Of a DNA stretch of 7,089 nt, positions 6,904-7,089 are shown in pieces. Under the pieces are notes generated by a model that worked only from the letters and a program-made list of their open reading frames with translations, searched no databases and was not told the DNA's origin. Made by a program: the position numbers and the translations under genes. The DNA comes from CAZQQN01 sp964549595 (GTDB lineage Bacteria; Bacteroidota; Bacteroidia; CAILMK01; CAYYUA01). The stretch lies in contig CAZJWK010000124.1 in the NCBI GenBank assembly GCA_964549595.1, forward strand, positions 1-7,089, in the 5' to 3' direction. Position 1 is the stretch's first letter, and each line of letters begins with the position of its first letter.

Positions 6904-7089
6904 TGATAATGGTTCATTTTTAGCCCTGATTATGCCGTGAAACAAAGTTCGATTAATAACGAACAAGAAAATAACCCACCGTTCTACTTCTTTATAAATA
7001 ATTTTATGGTCATCAGGTGGCTGGAAAGCATTTATGGTTCTACCCCATTTTTTGTGGAAATTTAGTGCTGTGGTTTTACATGGGGCCTT
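6904..7089. other. Sequence after thiG; possible start of another gene at the edge
   Basis: No convincing terminator follows thiG. A + frame opens after a stop at 6995-6997 and stays open to the window edge; its ATG at 7034 begins MVLPHFLWKFSAVVLHGA, which has a hydrophobic start like a membrane or exported protein. A purine run GGAAAG lies 6 bases upstream, at 7023-7028. With only 18 codons visible the product cannot be identified. A separate 42-codon frame from GTG 6937 to TAG 7063-7065 and a minus frame open from 7089 to about 6859, which runs into thiG, are unsupported. Confidence 0.35.

Noticed and set aside
6937..7065. 42-codon frame from a GTG after thiG
   Set aside because: No ribosome binding site, promoter or recognised product; it does not end in Gly-Gly, so it is not thiS.
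6859..7089. Minus-strand frame open from the window edge into the 3' end of thiG
   Set aside because: It overlaps the strongly supported thiG gene antisense, and its product is not recognised.

Overview
The window looks like chromosomal DNA from a Bacteroidota bacterium, most likely an aerobic Cytophagales- or Sphingobacteriales-type lineage. The reasons are moderate GC, AT-rich leaders without clear Shine-Dalgarno sequences, two copies of a TAnnTTTG-type -7 box close to start codons, a Bacteroidota-style DUF2279 protein, and an oxygen-dependent glycine oxidase (ThiO) for thiamin synthesis. This placement is inferred from sequence character and remembered families, not from a search. All confident genes are on the + strand.

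Layout: 1-509 holds no confident gene, only a weak interrupted minus-strand frame, a hairpin and a promoter. 510-1688 encodes a glutaryl-CoA-dehydrogenase-type acyl-CoA dehydrogenase. 1746-3158 encodes a phosphoglucomutase/phosphomannomutase-family enzyme. After a 192-bp gap come a small soluble protein resembling DUF1841 (3351-3620) and an exported DUF2279 protein (3676-4593). 4714-4914 is what appears to be the orphaned C-terminal end of a 3-hydroxyisobutyrate/tartronate-semialdehyde reductase-type dehydrogenase. 4950-6083 is thiO and 6118-6903 is thiG, forming a two-gene thiamin-thiazole operon with its own promoter. 6904-7089 has no recognisable gene; a frame opening near the right edge could be the start of the next one.

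Functionally, ThiO oxidises glycine to iminoglycine and ThiG condenses that product with deoxyxylulose phosphate and sulfur carried on ThiS to make the thiazole phosphate of thiamin. thiS is not in the window, and no TPP riboswitch is visible upstream of thiO. The acyl-CoA dehydrogenase (lysine/tryptophan degradation) and the hexose-phosphate mutase are independent housekeeping functions that may share a transcript through proximity. I found no mobile element, CRISPR array, tRNA or rRNA, and no convincing new multi-gene system. The most unusual items are the dehydrogenase remnant, the thiO-thiG pair lacking thiS with an alphaproteobacterial-like ThiG sequence, and the probably near-leaderless thiO promoter.
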